Assembly (NCBI RefSeq): GCF_025822245.1
Contig: NZ_JACKTL010000005.1
Coordinates: 1-64,000, forward strand
DNA: 64,000 bases
Direction: 5' to 3'
Source of the DNA: Mycolicibacterium hodleri
GTDB taxonomy: Bacteria > Actinomycetota > Actinomycetes > Mycobacteriales > Mycobacteriaceae
Below, in pieces: positions 28,544 through 36,159 of the stretch. The notes beneath the pieces were generated by a model. That model was not told the origin of the DNA. It saw nothing but the letters and a program-made list of their open reading frames with translations, and made no database searches. The number at the start of each line of letters is the position of its first letter. Within the stretch, counting starts at the first letter, position 1. The position numbers and the translations under genes were made by a program.

Positions 28544-29123
28544 CAGCAGCACCGGTCAGACTCCGCTCGCGGGCATCGTCCTGGCGGGCGGTGCCTCGAG
28601 GCGAATGGGTCGCGACAAGGCGACGCTCGAGCTCGACGGCCGCACGTTCGTCGAACGGACGGTGTCGACGTTGGCCGCCAGATGTGCGCCGATATTCGTC
28701 GTCGCCGCGCCAGGTCAACCCTTGCCTCCGCTCGACGCCGAGGTGCTGCGCGACGACGTCCGTGGCGTCGGCCCACTTCTGGCCACGGCCAGGGGGCTGC
28801 GCGCCGCCGCCGACGCCGGCGTGGAACGGGCATTCGTCTGCGCCGTCGACATGCCGTACCTCACCGTCGACCTGATCGACGAGCTCGTCGGCCCGTCCGT
28901 GCGACTGGGCGTCGACGTGGTGCTGCCGTGGGACGGCCGCGACCACTATCTGGCCGGTGTCTACCGGACCGACCTGGCGGTGCGGGCCGACGAACTGGTG
29001 TCCGCCGGTCAGCGCAGCATGCGGGCACTGGCCGACGTCGCCGACGTGCAACGCGTGGTGATGTCCGAGCAGCGCGCGTTGTCCAATGTGAACGCTCCGG
29101 CCGACCTCGGGATGACGAGCTGA
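28515..29123 (+). CDS. mobA: Molybdenum cofactor guanylyltransferase
   Basis: A 202-residue nucleotidyltransferase with the signature [19 protein letters not shown], the Mg-binding CAVDMPYLT segment and ending NVNAPADL. It attaches GMP to molybdopterin, activating the bis-MGD cofactor. The only in-frame start before the conserved core is GTG 28515, inside the end of korB. The same korA-korB-mobA order exists in M. tuberculosis (Rv2455c-Rv2453c). Confidence 0.93.
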   Translation: MARTPGTSSSSSTGQTPLAGIVLAGGASRRMGRDKATLELDGRTFVERTVSTLAARCAPIFVVAAPGQPLPPLDAEVLRDDVRGVGPLLATARGLRAAADAGVERAFVCAVDMPYLTVDLIDELVGPSVRLGVDVVLPWDGRDHYLAGVYRTDLAVRADELVSAGQRSMRALADVADVQRVVMSEQRALSNVNAPADLGMTS

Positions 29124-30153
29124 CCCAGCAAATGGTGAATTGTGACGCTGACGGCGGTCCATTTCTGGCGTTGCCGCATTCATTCGCAATTGGCGTGACG
29201 AAATGGCGGGGACGTTCACGCGGTAATCCGACCCGGCCATTCGCTGCGTGCTGCCGGCGGCTTGGTGCGCATGTCGTGTGATCCATTGTGGCGGAACGAC
29301 GTTCACGACCACGCGACGCGCGTGCTGGGCCAAAGGTGGAGCAGCGCATTGCCTTTGCGAATTTCGTGGGGAGCGGTCGGGAATTTCGCTCGCCGTCGTG
29401 CTCGCGGGACGGTTCGAGGAGCAGGGGTGGGTCGCCTCGAACGACGGATGCGTTGCGGGGAAGTCGGTGGCCAAATGGTCTGCACAGAAACACAATTGGT
29501 TTCCACCAGCGAAGAGTGTGATCGTCACCGAGCTGCGACGGAAAATGGTGGCTAGTCGGAACGCCCAGTGCGACAACATTTTTCGACATGAATGACCGAC
29601 CACGCGACTCGGTCTCTCAGCGAACGAATTCGGCGTCACCTGGGCTGAATTCGCCAATCATGCTGGTGTAGAGCCGTTCTGAGTGGTGGTTGTGACGCCT
29701 GGGACTTCCATTTCGTGCGCCACGTCACATTCGACGCGTGATTTGACTCACTTTCGGATTGGGGGCAGAGAAATTCGGGGGCTCCGTCGAACTCTGCGAT
29801 GACCTGCGCGAATGCTGCTACGGATCGTCGTTATCCGATCGTTATCGAACGGGCACACGCGGCGCGGCGGGTTTCGCATTCCGCGAGAACGTTTGTACCT
29901 TTCAAGGGTCTCCACGAGCGGAGCAAATGAAACACAAACCACGAACCAGCGTGTGAGTGGGGCGGACACAGGGCCCGGACGAAATCCGGTGCGGTGACCG
30001 CCGTCGGGTGACCGCCCGGCGTGGCATGTCGAGCCGCCCACTGTCGTGCCCGACCGAGACGGCACGGCCCAGTACCTTTCGCCTGTTCTTCAGGCAATTA
30101 CGCCTGCGTACCCCGCAGGTGTCCTTGGTGCGCGCGTGGCGAAAGGACAGAAG
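29124..30153. other. Long AT-richer non-coding region with structured leader before the first rpf gene
   Basis: About 1 kb with no convincing protein gene: the open frames lack ribosome-binding sites and recognisable domains. The sequence is visibly less GC-rich than the genes around it. Toward its right end are a hairpin GTCGTGCC/GGCACGGC (about 30051-30070), a direct repeat of GGTGACCGCC (about 29993-30017) and two short hairpins, GCCTG/CAGGC (about 30080-30095) and CCTGCG/CGCAGG (about 30103-30119), just before the ribosome-binding site. A TACCTT box near 29896 could be a -10, implying a leader of about 250 nt. Confidence 0.5.
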
Positions 30154-30480
30154 TTGAAGTTCACCCGCAATACGCTTGGCCTGGCCACCATCGCCGGGGC
30201 GCTCGCCGTGGCCCCGATCGCGCTGGGAGCCGGGACCGCGAATGCGGACGGCGGCGTCAACTGGGATGCCGTCGCAGCCTGTGAGTCGGGCGGCAACTGG
30301 TCGACCGCCACGGGCAACGGGTACTACGGAGGCCTGCAGTTCACGATGAGCACCTGGCACGCCAACGGTGGCAGCGGTTCGCCGCACCAGGCGAGCAAGG
30401 ACGAGCAGATTCGCGTGGCCAACAACGTGCTGAAGAGCCAGGGCATCGGCGCTTGGCCGGTCTGCGGACGACGCGGATAG
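30154..30480 (+). CDS. rpfE: Resuscitation-promoting factor, RpfE-like
   Basis: A secreted lysozyme-like muralytic enzyme of about 108 residues: signal peptide (ending about AGTANAD) followed directly by one Rpf domain from NWDAVAACESGGNW to GAWPVCGRRG. The catalytic Glu of ACESGG and two of the usual Cys are present. The exact C-terminus CGRRG matches M. tuberculosis RpfE (Rv2450c), which sits in the same neighbourhood, but the Pro-rich linker of RpfE is absent. TTG 30154 follows AAAGGA; GTG 30136 in the same frame is an alternative. Confidence 0.85.
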   Translation: MKFTRNTLGLATIAGALAVAPIALGAGTANADGGVNWDAVAACESGGNWSTATGNGYYGGLQFTMSTWHANGGSGSPHQASKDEQIRVANNVLKSQGIGAWPVCGRRG

Positions 30481-30501
30481 CTCGACGAGGAACCTGCGAG
30501 A

Positions 30502-30540
30502 GCGGCGCTGGGCGACACGCCCGGCGCTGCTTTCTCTTTT
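30502..30540 (+). terminator. Intrinsic terminator after the first rpf gene
   Basis: A 13-bp stem with two G-U pairs (30502-30514 with 30518-30530), a 3-nt ACA loop and the T-rich tail TTTCTCTTTT immediately after. It is the most canonical rho-independent terminator in the window and makes the two rpf genes separate transcription units. Confidence 0.88.
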
Positions 30541-30639
30541 GACCCTCCTAGCTCAGCTTTCCCTGGCTTCCATCACGTCTCGATAAAGAACTTTCGTCGC
30601 TTCTGTAACGCATGTGATCGACCCCACGAATTACCCGTT

Positions 30640-30672
30640 GACCGCGTCAATTAGCCAGGGGCTAACGCGGTC
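30640..30672 (+). promoter_or_regulatory. Leader hairpin upstream of the second rpf gene
   Basis: A perfect outer 8-bp stem GACCGCGT/ACGCGGTC encloses an inner TAGCC/GGCTA stem with a 3-nt loop and a 4-nt bulge. It ends 18 bp before the GGAAGGA ribosome-binding site of the GTG at 30706, so it could influence translation or mark an operator. Confidence 0.55.
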
Positions 30673-30705
30673 CTCGTGTCAACCGGTCGGGGAAGGACCG
30701 CACTC

Positions 30706-31215
30706 GTGAAGATCCAGGGATTCCGCAAGGCACTCACCAGCGGCCTCAAGCTCGTTCTGCTGACCGGTGCCTTCGCGATCGTCGCCATGGCGATGTCGAC
30801 CGGCATGTCCGCAGGCACCGCGCACGCCGACTCGATGAACTGGGACGCCGTCGCGCAGTGCGAGTCGGGCGGCAACTGGGCCGCCAGCACTGGGAACGGC
30901 CACTACGGCGGGCTGCAATTCAAGCCCGCCACCTGGAGCGCCAACGGCGGCGTCGGTTCGCCCGCGACGGCGTCGCGGGCGGAGCAGATCCGCGTCGCCG
31001 AGAACGTCCTCGCCAGCCAGGGTCCCGGCGCATGGCCCAAGTGCGGCGTCCAGGGCGGCACCCCGGCCGTGTGGAACGTCTCGTCGATCAGCCCGGCGCA
31101 GCCCGCGACCGGCTGCCAGGCGATGCCAACCCAGGGACTGCTCGGCCTCATCAACCCCCGCCAGATGTGCTCTGCGCTGCTCAACCCGATGGGTGCCCTG
31201 ACCGGTCGGAGCTGA
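30706..31215 (+). CDS. Resuscitation-promoting factor, RpfC-like with C-terminal extension
   Basis: A 169-residue secreted protein: signal peptide (hydrophobic segment followed by GTAHAD), Rpf domain from [14 protein letters not shown] to [10 protein letters not shown], then an extension of about 50 residues with two Cys ([13 protein letters not shown]). The catalytic Glu is in CESGG. Peptidoglycan cleavage in the cell wall, promoting regrowth from dormancy, is the known family role. GTG 30706 is preceded by GGAAGGA. Its last 35 bp overlap the convergent monooxygenase gene. It is a tandem paralogue of the rpf gene just upstream. Confidence 0.88.
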   Translation: MKIQGFRKALTSGLKLVLLTGAFAIVAMAMSTGMSAGTAHADSMNWDAVAQCESGGNWAASTGNGHYGGLQFKPATWSANGGVGSPATASRAEQIRVAENVLASQGPGAWPKCGVQGGTPAVWNVSSISPAQPATGCQAMPTQGLLGLINPRQMCSALLNPMGALTGRS

Positions 31216-32353
31216 GCACGAAGGCCGACCGTCCGGCCACCGACGCCAGGTGTCGCCGAAGGATTGCCTCGGGTATCGCCGCCGACGCCCGCATCGCCAC
31301 GGCGCCCAGAAGCGCGGGCCGAGCGTTGACGATCCTCCCGAACAGCCTGGACTCCCGGGTCAGCGCGAGCGCTCGCGGGCGACGCAGCTCGGCGTACCGC
31401 GTGAACGCCCCCGGAAGGTCGTCGACGACGTCGACGCACCGCGCCAGCGTGGCGGCGTCCTCCAGGCCCTGACAACCGCCCTGGCCGAGGTGCGGTCGCA
31501 TGGGATGGGCGGCGTCGCCGACCAGTACGACGGAACCGCGCGACCATTGGCGAGCCGGCTCGCGGTCGTAGAGGTCGTTGCGTAGGACGTCGGCCGGGTC
31601 GGTGGCCGCCAGGAGGGCGGGCACCGGATCAGCCCACCCGCGGTACTTGTCGCGGAGGTGGGCGAGTTCGCCACCGGGAGAGGTGTCGCCCTCCGGGCGA
31701 CGCTCGGTGCCGAACCAGTAGGTGTGATTCGCCCCGAGCGGCACGTGCCCGAATTCGGTTCCGACGCCTACTGTTTCGCCGGCGAGGTTCGGGTCCAGCG
31801 CGTAACCGGCGACGCCACGCCATGCGGTGTATCCGGCATAGCTGCGGCGGAGCGTTCCGTTGAGGTGGCGGGCCACCATGGAGCCGATCCCGTCGGCGCC
31901 GATCACCGCGGCGACCTCGCGTGCCCCGCCGTCCGACGTCGTCACCCGGACGCCGGTTGCGGTCACGACGAGTTCGCGTGCCGCCACGCCCGATTCGACG
32001 GTCCCGTCGGCGAGCGCATCCGCCAGGATCCGGGTCAGCACCGACCGCCGCACCACGACCAAGGGCTCACCGAGGGCGGCGACGATCCGTTCGGGTGCGG
32101 GGCGTCGAAGCCACGTGCCGTCCGACCAGCGCATCGCGCCGGCGGACACCCGGCCACCGGACTCGCGGACGGCGTCGCCGAGACCGATGTGGTCCAGAGC
32201 GGCCAAGGCGTTGGGCCAGATGGTGATCGCCGTCCCCGACGAGGCGTCGACGCGTTCCTCGAGGACCGTCACCCGATGTCCTCGGCGCTGCAACGCACCC
32301 GCGGTCGCCAGTCCGGAGATGCCGGCGCCGACGACGAGGAAGTTGCGGCTCAC
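31181..32353 (-). CDS. FAD-dependent monooxygenase (PHBH/salicylate hydroxylase type)
   Basis: A 390-residue flavoprotein with all three class A monooxygenase fingerprints: GxGxxG in [15 protein letters not shown] (residues 5-19), DG motif in [15 protein letters not shown] (about 150) and GD motif in [18 protein letters not shown] (about 280). The start is GTG 32353. A copy of its first 14 or so codons lies at 35174-35213 beside the thioesterase gene, showing that it originally followed that gene directly. The substrate is probably an aromatic or polyketide-like compound; unknown. Confidence 0.9.
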   Translation of the reverse strand: MSRNFLVVGAGISGLATAGALQRRGHRVTVLEERVDASSGTAITIWPNALAALDHIGLGDAVRESGGRVSAGAMRWSDGTWLRRPAPERIVAALGEPLVVVRRSVLTRILADALADGTVESGVAARELVVTATGVRVTTSDGGAREVAAVIGADGIGSMVARHLNGTLRRSYAGYTAWRGVAGYALDPNLAGETVGVGTEFGHVPLGANHTYWFGTERRPEGDTSPGGELAHLRDKYRGWADPVPALLAATDPADVLRNDLYDREPARQWSRGSVVLVGDAAHPMRPHLGQGGCQGLEDAATLARCVDVVDDLPGAFTRYAELRRPRALALTRESRLFGRIVNARPALLGAVAMRASAAIPEAILRRHLASVAGRSAFVLSSDRSGHPSG

Positions 32354-32408
32354 GCCTCGACGTTATCGGCCCGGCGTCGGGAGGTCGACCACCAGCAGGG
32401 TGCTCGAC
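32314..32408. repeat. Left copy of duplicated flank around the secreted-protein insertion
   Basis: These 95 bp match 35174-35270 with two substitutions and one 2-bp gap. They cover the first codons of the FAD monooxygenase, the short gap before it, and the end of a thioesterase gene. Both copies have the same orientation. Confidence 0.9.
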
Positions 32409-32605
32409 CCGGCCTTGAACGACGGTGCCGGTGGCGGTCAGCGGTCCGCTGCACGTCGTGTAGCCATTGCCCTGCGTCAGCGCGCGGGTGTAGGCGCGAC
32501 AGGGGTTCGAAGATCAACCCACGGCTCGCGACGATCGCCTTCGAACGTGCCCCGAGTGGTTGGACCCGCGATCAGTCCCGAATTGGGTTCCGGCGCCGCC
32601 TGTCT
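32362..32605 (-). pseudogene. Decayed remnant of a PaaI-type thioesterase gene
   Basis: This stretch aligns with the 3' part of the intact thioesterase gene at 35225-35749 but has lost at least two blocks: about 61 bp (35271-35331 of the intact copy, with CGAC at both break points) and about 39 bp (35382-35420). Beyond 32485 similarity becomes patchy but is still traceable at 32570-32590 (compare ATCAGTCCCGA with ATCAGCCCCGA near 35593). No open frame survives. The first 120 bp are certain; the right limit is an estimate. Confidence 0.75.
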
Positions 32606-32934
32606 CGGCGCGGCGGGTTGGTCGGTTGTGCAGACCGATCCCATCGTGGTGACGCACGAGTTGTTTGCTGAAAATTGTCACACATCCTGCTCGCCCAGCA
32701 GAGGGGCCGTGTCCTCATCTCAAGGGGAGTCGCCAAAAGATAAGTGGCAACGTCGCGTGTTGAGTTAACTGAGATTCTTGAATGAACTGCTGAACAGAGT
32801 GTTTAGCGAATTTTCGCGTAACTGTTCACAGCGGATGGGCAGGAGGTAAGTTTCCGCTGGCGAGGTAGATCGCGGCAGGGCAGTGCTTTCCAAATGACCT
32901 TTTACACCCGCTTCGACATAACCAGGGGTCCGAG
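32606..32934. other. AT-rich upstream region of the secreted carbohydrate-binding protein
   Basis: No gene is seen. The stretch 32640-32830 is clearly poorer in GC than neighbouring genes and holds possible promoter boxes (TTGAAT near 32778) and a small near-palindrome GCGAATTTTCGC near 32807. Together with the duplicated flanks, the composition suggests it arrived with the downstream gene. Confidence 0.45.
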
Positions 32935-35166
32935 ATGTCGGTTCTGAAGTCGTCGTCTGCTGCATTCCGAACCAGCACTCCGGGGGAGGCGAAACCTCTC
33001 ACTATCCCTAATTCGTTGCTCATCGGGAGAATTGGAGCCCTCGCAGTCGCCTTGGGGATCGGTACCGCGATGGCGACCGCGGGTATTGCCCATGCCGAAG
33101 GCGCTGACGGCGGATCCTCGGCGTCGTCATCCAACGAGTCGTCGTCCACGTCTGGCGCAGGTCCCAAGTCGCAGTCGGCGAGTGCTTCGGACCCGGCCTC
33201 GTCCGCGCCACGTTCGACGCCTACGGGTGCCGCGGGCACGGGTCGCTTGGATGCGGCCGCCACGGACGCCTCGGTGAATTCGTCGAGTTCCACCGCGCGG
33301 GCCGTGAGCCATCGCGACGCCGGGACCACGGGCAACCAGCGTCCCGCACCGACCAACCAGCGTCCCGCAACGACGGCGCGTTCGAATTCGGCGGCAACGC
33401 AGGCTTCGAAGACGCAGACGCCATCCGGCGAGTCGACTGGCGTCACGTCGACCTCGGTCGACGCTCGGACCACACCGAAGGTGTCCGCCGTCACCAGCGC
33501 AGTGGCCGTCGAAACCGCGTCGTCCGTTGTGCCGACGACGACGGCGACGGCGACGGCGACGAGTGCCGCACCGGCAGGACAGGTGCCCGCGACTCCCGAC
33601 GGTACGTCGCTCTCGCTGACGCTCTTGGCGGCGACGCGTCGCGAGCCCGATTCGGTAACTGGCAACGCGACGACGCCGACGGCCGCCAAGGCCGCTACTC
33701 AAGTCGCCGCAGCGCAGGTGGTCGCCGCCACGTCGGCCGCGGTCGTCCCCAAGACCGCGACCAGCGCGACGACCACCGCAGCGACCAGCGCGACGACCAC
33801 CGCGGCGACCAGTGCGACGACGACTGCCGTGACCAATCCGGTAATCGAGGCGGAGGCCATGACGCTCACGCCGTCCGGGGCCGGAGGGGCGTACCAGGAA
33901 TCCTCCGCTTCCGGTCAGGGGGCTCTGCTGCTGGCGTCGAATTCGACTGCGTCAACCACTCTTTCGTTGCCCGCGTCGACGAACATCGTGATCCGTGCGC
34001 GTGGCGACCAGTTCTTCGGCGCACCCAGCATGACCGTCTCCGTCGACGGAAAGGTGGTCTCGACGGCGCAGGTGTCGTCTACGACGTGGCTTGACTACAA
34101 CGTGCCGGTGACCATTGCTGCCGGAGTTCACACCGTCAGCGTCGCGTTCACGAACGACCTCTACCTGTGGCCAGGATTGGACCGCAACCTGCGGGTAGAC
34201 AAGATCACCGTCGTCGCCAAGCAGACCACGACACCGACGACGCCCACCACCCCGACCTCGCCGACGACGAGCTCTCCGAGTTTCTTCAACGGGGCCGACT
34301 GGCTGTGGAAGCCGATCTCGGCGAACGCGGCAACAGCCGCCAACAGTGCGACCTGGGTGAGCTACCTCTCGGCCCCTAGCGCGTCCCGGATAGCGGATCT
34401 CTACGACTACGGCGTCACGGTGATACCCGCGTCGGCGATTACCAGCAGCACCCCCCGATACGACGTCAAGCTCACCCAGCCGTGGGGGAGCGATCCGTTC
34501 GGCACCTACACGGTGCCCATCCCGTTGGGTACCAAGGTGCCCCCCGGTTCCGACGGGCAAATCACGGTTCAGGACCCCGTGACGGGCAAGGTCTTTGGCA
34601 TCTGGCAGGCCAAATACGACAGCGCCACCAATACCTGGTCGGGTTCGTGGGGAGGGATGACCGACCTCAAGGGCAATGGCGTCGACGCGTCGGGATCGGC
34701 CACGGCAAGCAACATCTCGCGCTACGCCGGGGTAATCACCGCCGCCGAGTTCAGTGCTGCAGTCGCTGCGAACACGGGCGTCAACCACGCGCTGGTCTTC
34801 GCCACCGACATCGCCGGGCCCGCATTCGTCGGCCCCGCCATCAAGTCAGACGGCGCCAACCTCGCCGGCGTGGCGGTGCCGATCCCCGAGGGGTACCGCA
34901 TCCAGCTGGACCCGTCCATCAACGTCGATGCCATCCCGGGCATCACGGCAGGCGAGAAGGTCATTGCCAAGACGTTGCAGACCTACGGCGCCTACGTCGT
35001 CGACCAAGGTTCCGCGCGGATGGCGTTCGCGTTCGAAACCGTGCCCGGCGCGACCGCCGCCAATCCTGGCGCGGCCTGGACGAATGCCGGGTTGTCGTGG
35101 GATTACTACGACATGGCGAAGATCCCGTGGTCGAAGTTGCGGGTACTGGCACCGGCTGCCGGCTGA
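32935..35166 (+). CDS. Large secreted protein with Ser/Thr/Ala-rich region, CBM36/60-like module and unknown C-terminal domain
   Basis: A 743-residue exported protein. Residues 30-54 form a signal peptide of the kind seen in large mycobacterial wall proteins (RIGALAVALGIGTAMATAG, ending AHA). Residues 58-300 are Ser/Thr/Ala-rich and repetitive. Residues about 304-427 look like a Ca-dependent xylan-binding module of the CBM36/60 type (IEAEAM, VIRARGDQFFGAPSMTVSVDG, DRNLRVDKITVV). A Thr-Pro linker leads to a C-terminal domain (about 447-743) with SINVDAIPGITAGEK and LQTYGAYVVDQGSARMAF, a pattern I associate with secreted actinobacterial proteins of unknown function. Polysaccharide binding or modification outside the cell is likely. 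ATG 32935. Confidence 0.8.
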   Translation: MSVLKSSSAAFRTSTPGEAKPLTIPNSLLIGRIGALAVALGIGTAMATAGIAHAEGADGGSSASSSNESSSTSGAGPKSQSASASDPASSAPRSTPTGAAGTGRLDAAATDASVNSSSSTARAVSHRDAGTTGNQRPAPTNQRPATTARSNSAATQASKTQTPSGESTGVTSTSVDARTTPKVSAVTSAVAVETASSVVPTTTATATATSAAPAGQVPATPDGTSLSLTLLAATRREPDSVTGNATTPTAAKAATQVAAAQVVAATSAAVVPKTATSATTTAATSATTTAATSATTTAVTNPVIEAEAMTLTPSGAGGAYQESSASGQGALLLASNSTASTTLSLPASTNIVIRARGDQFFGAPSMTVSVDGKVVSTAQVSSTTWLDYNVPVTIAAGVHTVSVAFTNDLYLWPGLDRNLRVDKITVVAKQTTTPTTPTTPTSPTTSSPSFFNGADWLWKPISANAATAANSATWVSYLSAPSASRIADLYDYGVTVIPASAITSSTPRYDVKLTQPWGSDPFGTYTVPIPLGTKVPPGSDGQITVQDPVTGKVFGIWQAKYDSATNTWSGSWGGMTDLKGNGVDASGSATASNISRYAGVITAAEFSAAVAANTGVNHALVFATDIAGPAFVGPAIKSDGANLAGVAVPIPEGYRIQLDPSINVDAIPGITAGEKVIAKTLQTYGAYVVDQGSARMAFAFETVPGATAANPGAAWTNAGLSWDYYDMAKIPWSKLRVLAPAAG
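33757..33828 (+). repeat. Three 24-bp tandem repeats inside the secreted-protein gene
   Basis: Units 33757-33780, 33781-33804 and 33805-33828 each encode ATSATTTA; the first two differ at one base and the third at a few more. They keep the frame and form part of the Thr/Ala-rich linker, so linker length may vary between strains. Confidence 0.85.
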
Positions 35167-35173
35167 GGCACGT

Positions 35174-35270
35174 CGGAGATGCCGGCGCCGACGACGAGGA
35201 AGCTGCGGCTCACGCCTCGACGCTTCATCGGCCCGGCGTCGGGAGGTCGAACACCAGCAGGGTGCTCGAC
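35174..35270. repeat. Right copy of duplicated flank, with remnant 5' end of the FAD monooxygenase
   Basis: It matches 32314-32408. Read on the minus strand after the thioesterase stop at 35225 it gives a GTG start (35213) and then [12 protein letters not shown], the beginning of the FAD monooxygenase, breaking off at 35174. This is a truncated gene fragment left by the insertion. Confidence 0.9.
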
Positions 35271-35749
35271 GCGGTCGCGACGATGGCGCCGCTCGCGTCG
35301 GTGACGACGCCCTCGGTGAAGCCGACGCGCGACCCGGCCTTGACGACGGTGCCGATTGCGGTCAGCGGTCCGCTGGACGTCCGCACGCCCTTCAGGTAGT
35401 TCACCTTGATCTCGATCGACGTGTAGCCCTTGCCCTTCGGCAGCGTGCTGTGCAACGCGCAGCCGGCCACCGAGTCGAGCAGGGTGCAGACCAATCCACC
35501 GTGCACCGCGCCGATCGGGTTGTACGCCGAGTCGTCGGGTTCGCAGGTGAAGACCACGCGGCCGGGCTCGACGGAGGACATGGCGAACGTCATCAGCCCC
35601 GAGATCGGTGGCGGTGGCAGCGTCCCGTCCACGATGGCGCGCAGGTAGTCGACGCCCGCCATGGACAGGCCCTTGGCCGTGGTGGGTGCGGGGTCGTGCC
35701 AGGTGACGACCTTCGAGCGCTTCTCGCCCCATCCCTGATCGTCGGTCAC
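35225..35749 (-). CDS. PaaI-family (hotdog-fold) thioesterase
   Basis: A 174-residue hotdog-fold protein. The family core NPIGAVHGGLVCTLLDSVAGCAL (about residues 75-97) and the strand GYTSIEIKVNYLKGV are intact. It would hydrolyse an acyl- or aryl-CoA thioester in the cytoplasm. GTG 35749 overlaps the HxlR stop as GTGA and has GAGGAG upstream. With HxlR upstream and a monooxygenase fragment just downstream, it was once the middle gene of a three-gene operon. Confidence 0.9.
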   Translation of the reverse strand: MTDDQGWGEKRSKVVTWHDPAPTTAKGLSMAGVDYLRAIVDGTLPPPPISGLMTFAMSSVEPGRVVFTCEPDDSAYNPIGAVHGGLVCTLLDSVAGCALHSTLPKGKGYTSIEIKVNYLKGVRTSSGPLTAIGTVVKAGSRVGFTEGVVTDASGAIVATASSTLLVFDLPTPGR

Positions 35750-36135
35750 GTGGTCTCCTCGGGTCGGACGAAGTGGCGATAGCGGCTGGGGCGCAACGGG
35801 TCGTCGGACGCCACGGCGTGCTCGGCGCCCCAGGTCAACAGCGCGTCCAGCACGGGCAGCAGGTCGCGGCCCGACGCGGTGAGCCCGTACTCGTCGCGCG
35901 GGGGATGGTCCTGATAGGTGGTCCGGTCGACGATGCCCGCCGCCTCCAGCGTCTTGAGCCGCGCGGCGATCCGGTCGCGAGGCGCGCCGGTTCCCCTCAC
36001 GATCTCTCCGAAACGGCAAGCGCCGAGGGCGATTTCGCGGACGACGAGCAAGGACCACTTCTCGCCGACCACGTTCATCGCGGCGGCGATCGGACAGGGG
36101 CGGCCCGCAAGATCGGCAAGCGGCGTGGTCGACAT
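35746..36135 (-). CDS. HxlR-family transcriptional regulator
   Basis: A 129-residue winged-helix regulator with the family features CPIAAAMNVVGEKWSLLVVREIALGACRF (single Cys near residue 14, often redox- or electrophile-sensing) and LKTLEAAGIVDRTTYQDHPPRDEYGLTASGRDL. No ribosome-binding site precedes ATG 36135, so it may be leaderless. Only 24 bp separate its start from the divergent MFS gene. It probably regulates itself, the thioesterase behind it and the transporter. Confidence 0.9.
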   Translation of the reverse strand: MSTTPLADLAGRPCPIAAAMNVVGEKWSLLVVREIALGACRFGEIVRGTGAPRDRIAARLKTLEAAGIVDRTTYQDHPPRDEYGLTASGRDLLPVLDALLTWGAEHAVASDDPLRPSRYRHFVRPEETT

Positions 36136-36159
36136 GGTGTTAGCGTGCCAGGAGTGAGT

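Noticed and set aside
29248..29595. 115-residue open frame in the AT-richer region before rpf
   Set aside because: No start signal and no protein-like motif; overlapping frames of similar length exist on both strands, as expected by chance in non-coding DNA.
29950..29972. CRP-like half sites TGTGA and ACACA upstream of rpf
   Set aside because: The spacing is 9 bp instead of 6 and the right half is ACACA rather than TCACA, so the palindrome required by mycobacterial CRP is not met.
29960..30070. Cobalamin riboswitch-like words (CCGGACGAAATCCGGTGCGG and, later, CCCACTGT) upstream of rpf
   Set aside because: The ACTGT is about 40 nt too far downstream, there is no GGGAA segment and no B12 box, and the following gene is unrelated to cobalamin. 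I regard it as chance in GC-rich sequence.
29740..30150. Possible c-di-AMP (ydaO-type) riboswitch, as known upstream of other rpf genes
   Set aside because: I could not find the conserved ydaO core in the right order. The leader is structured but does not fit that family by eye; a covariance-model search would settle it.
33757..33828. Short regular repeats considered as a CRISPR-like array
   Set aside because: The units are contiguous 24-bp in-frame coding repeats without spacers, inside a secreted-protein gene. No CRISPR array or cas gene was seen in the window.
32314..35270. Composite transposon or insertion sequence as explanation for the duplicated flanks
   Set aside because: No transposase gene, no terminal inverted repeats and a duplication far longer than a target-site duplication; recombination or duplication-insertion fits better.
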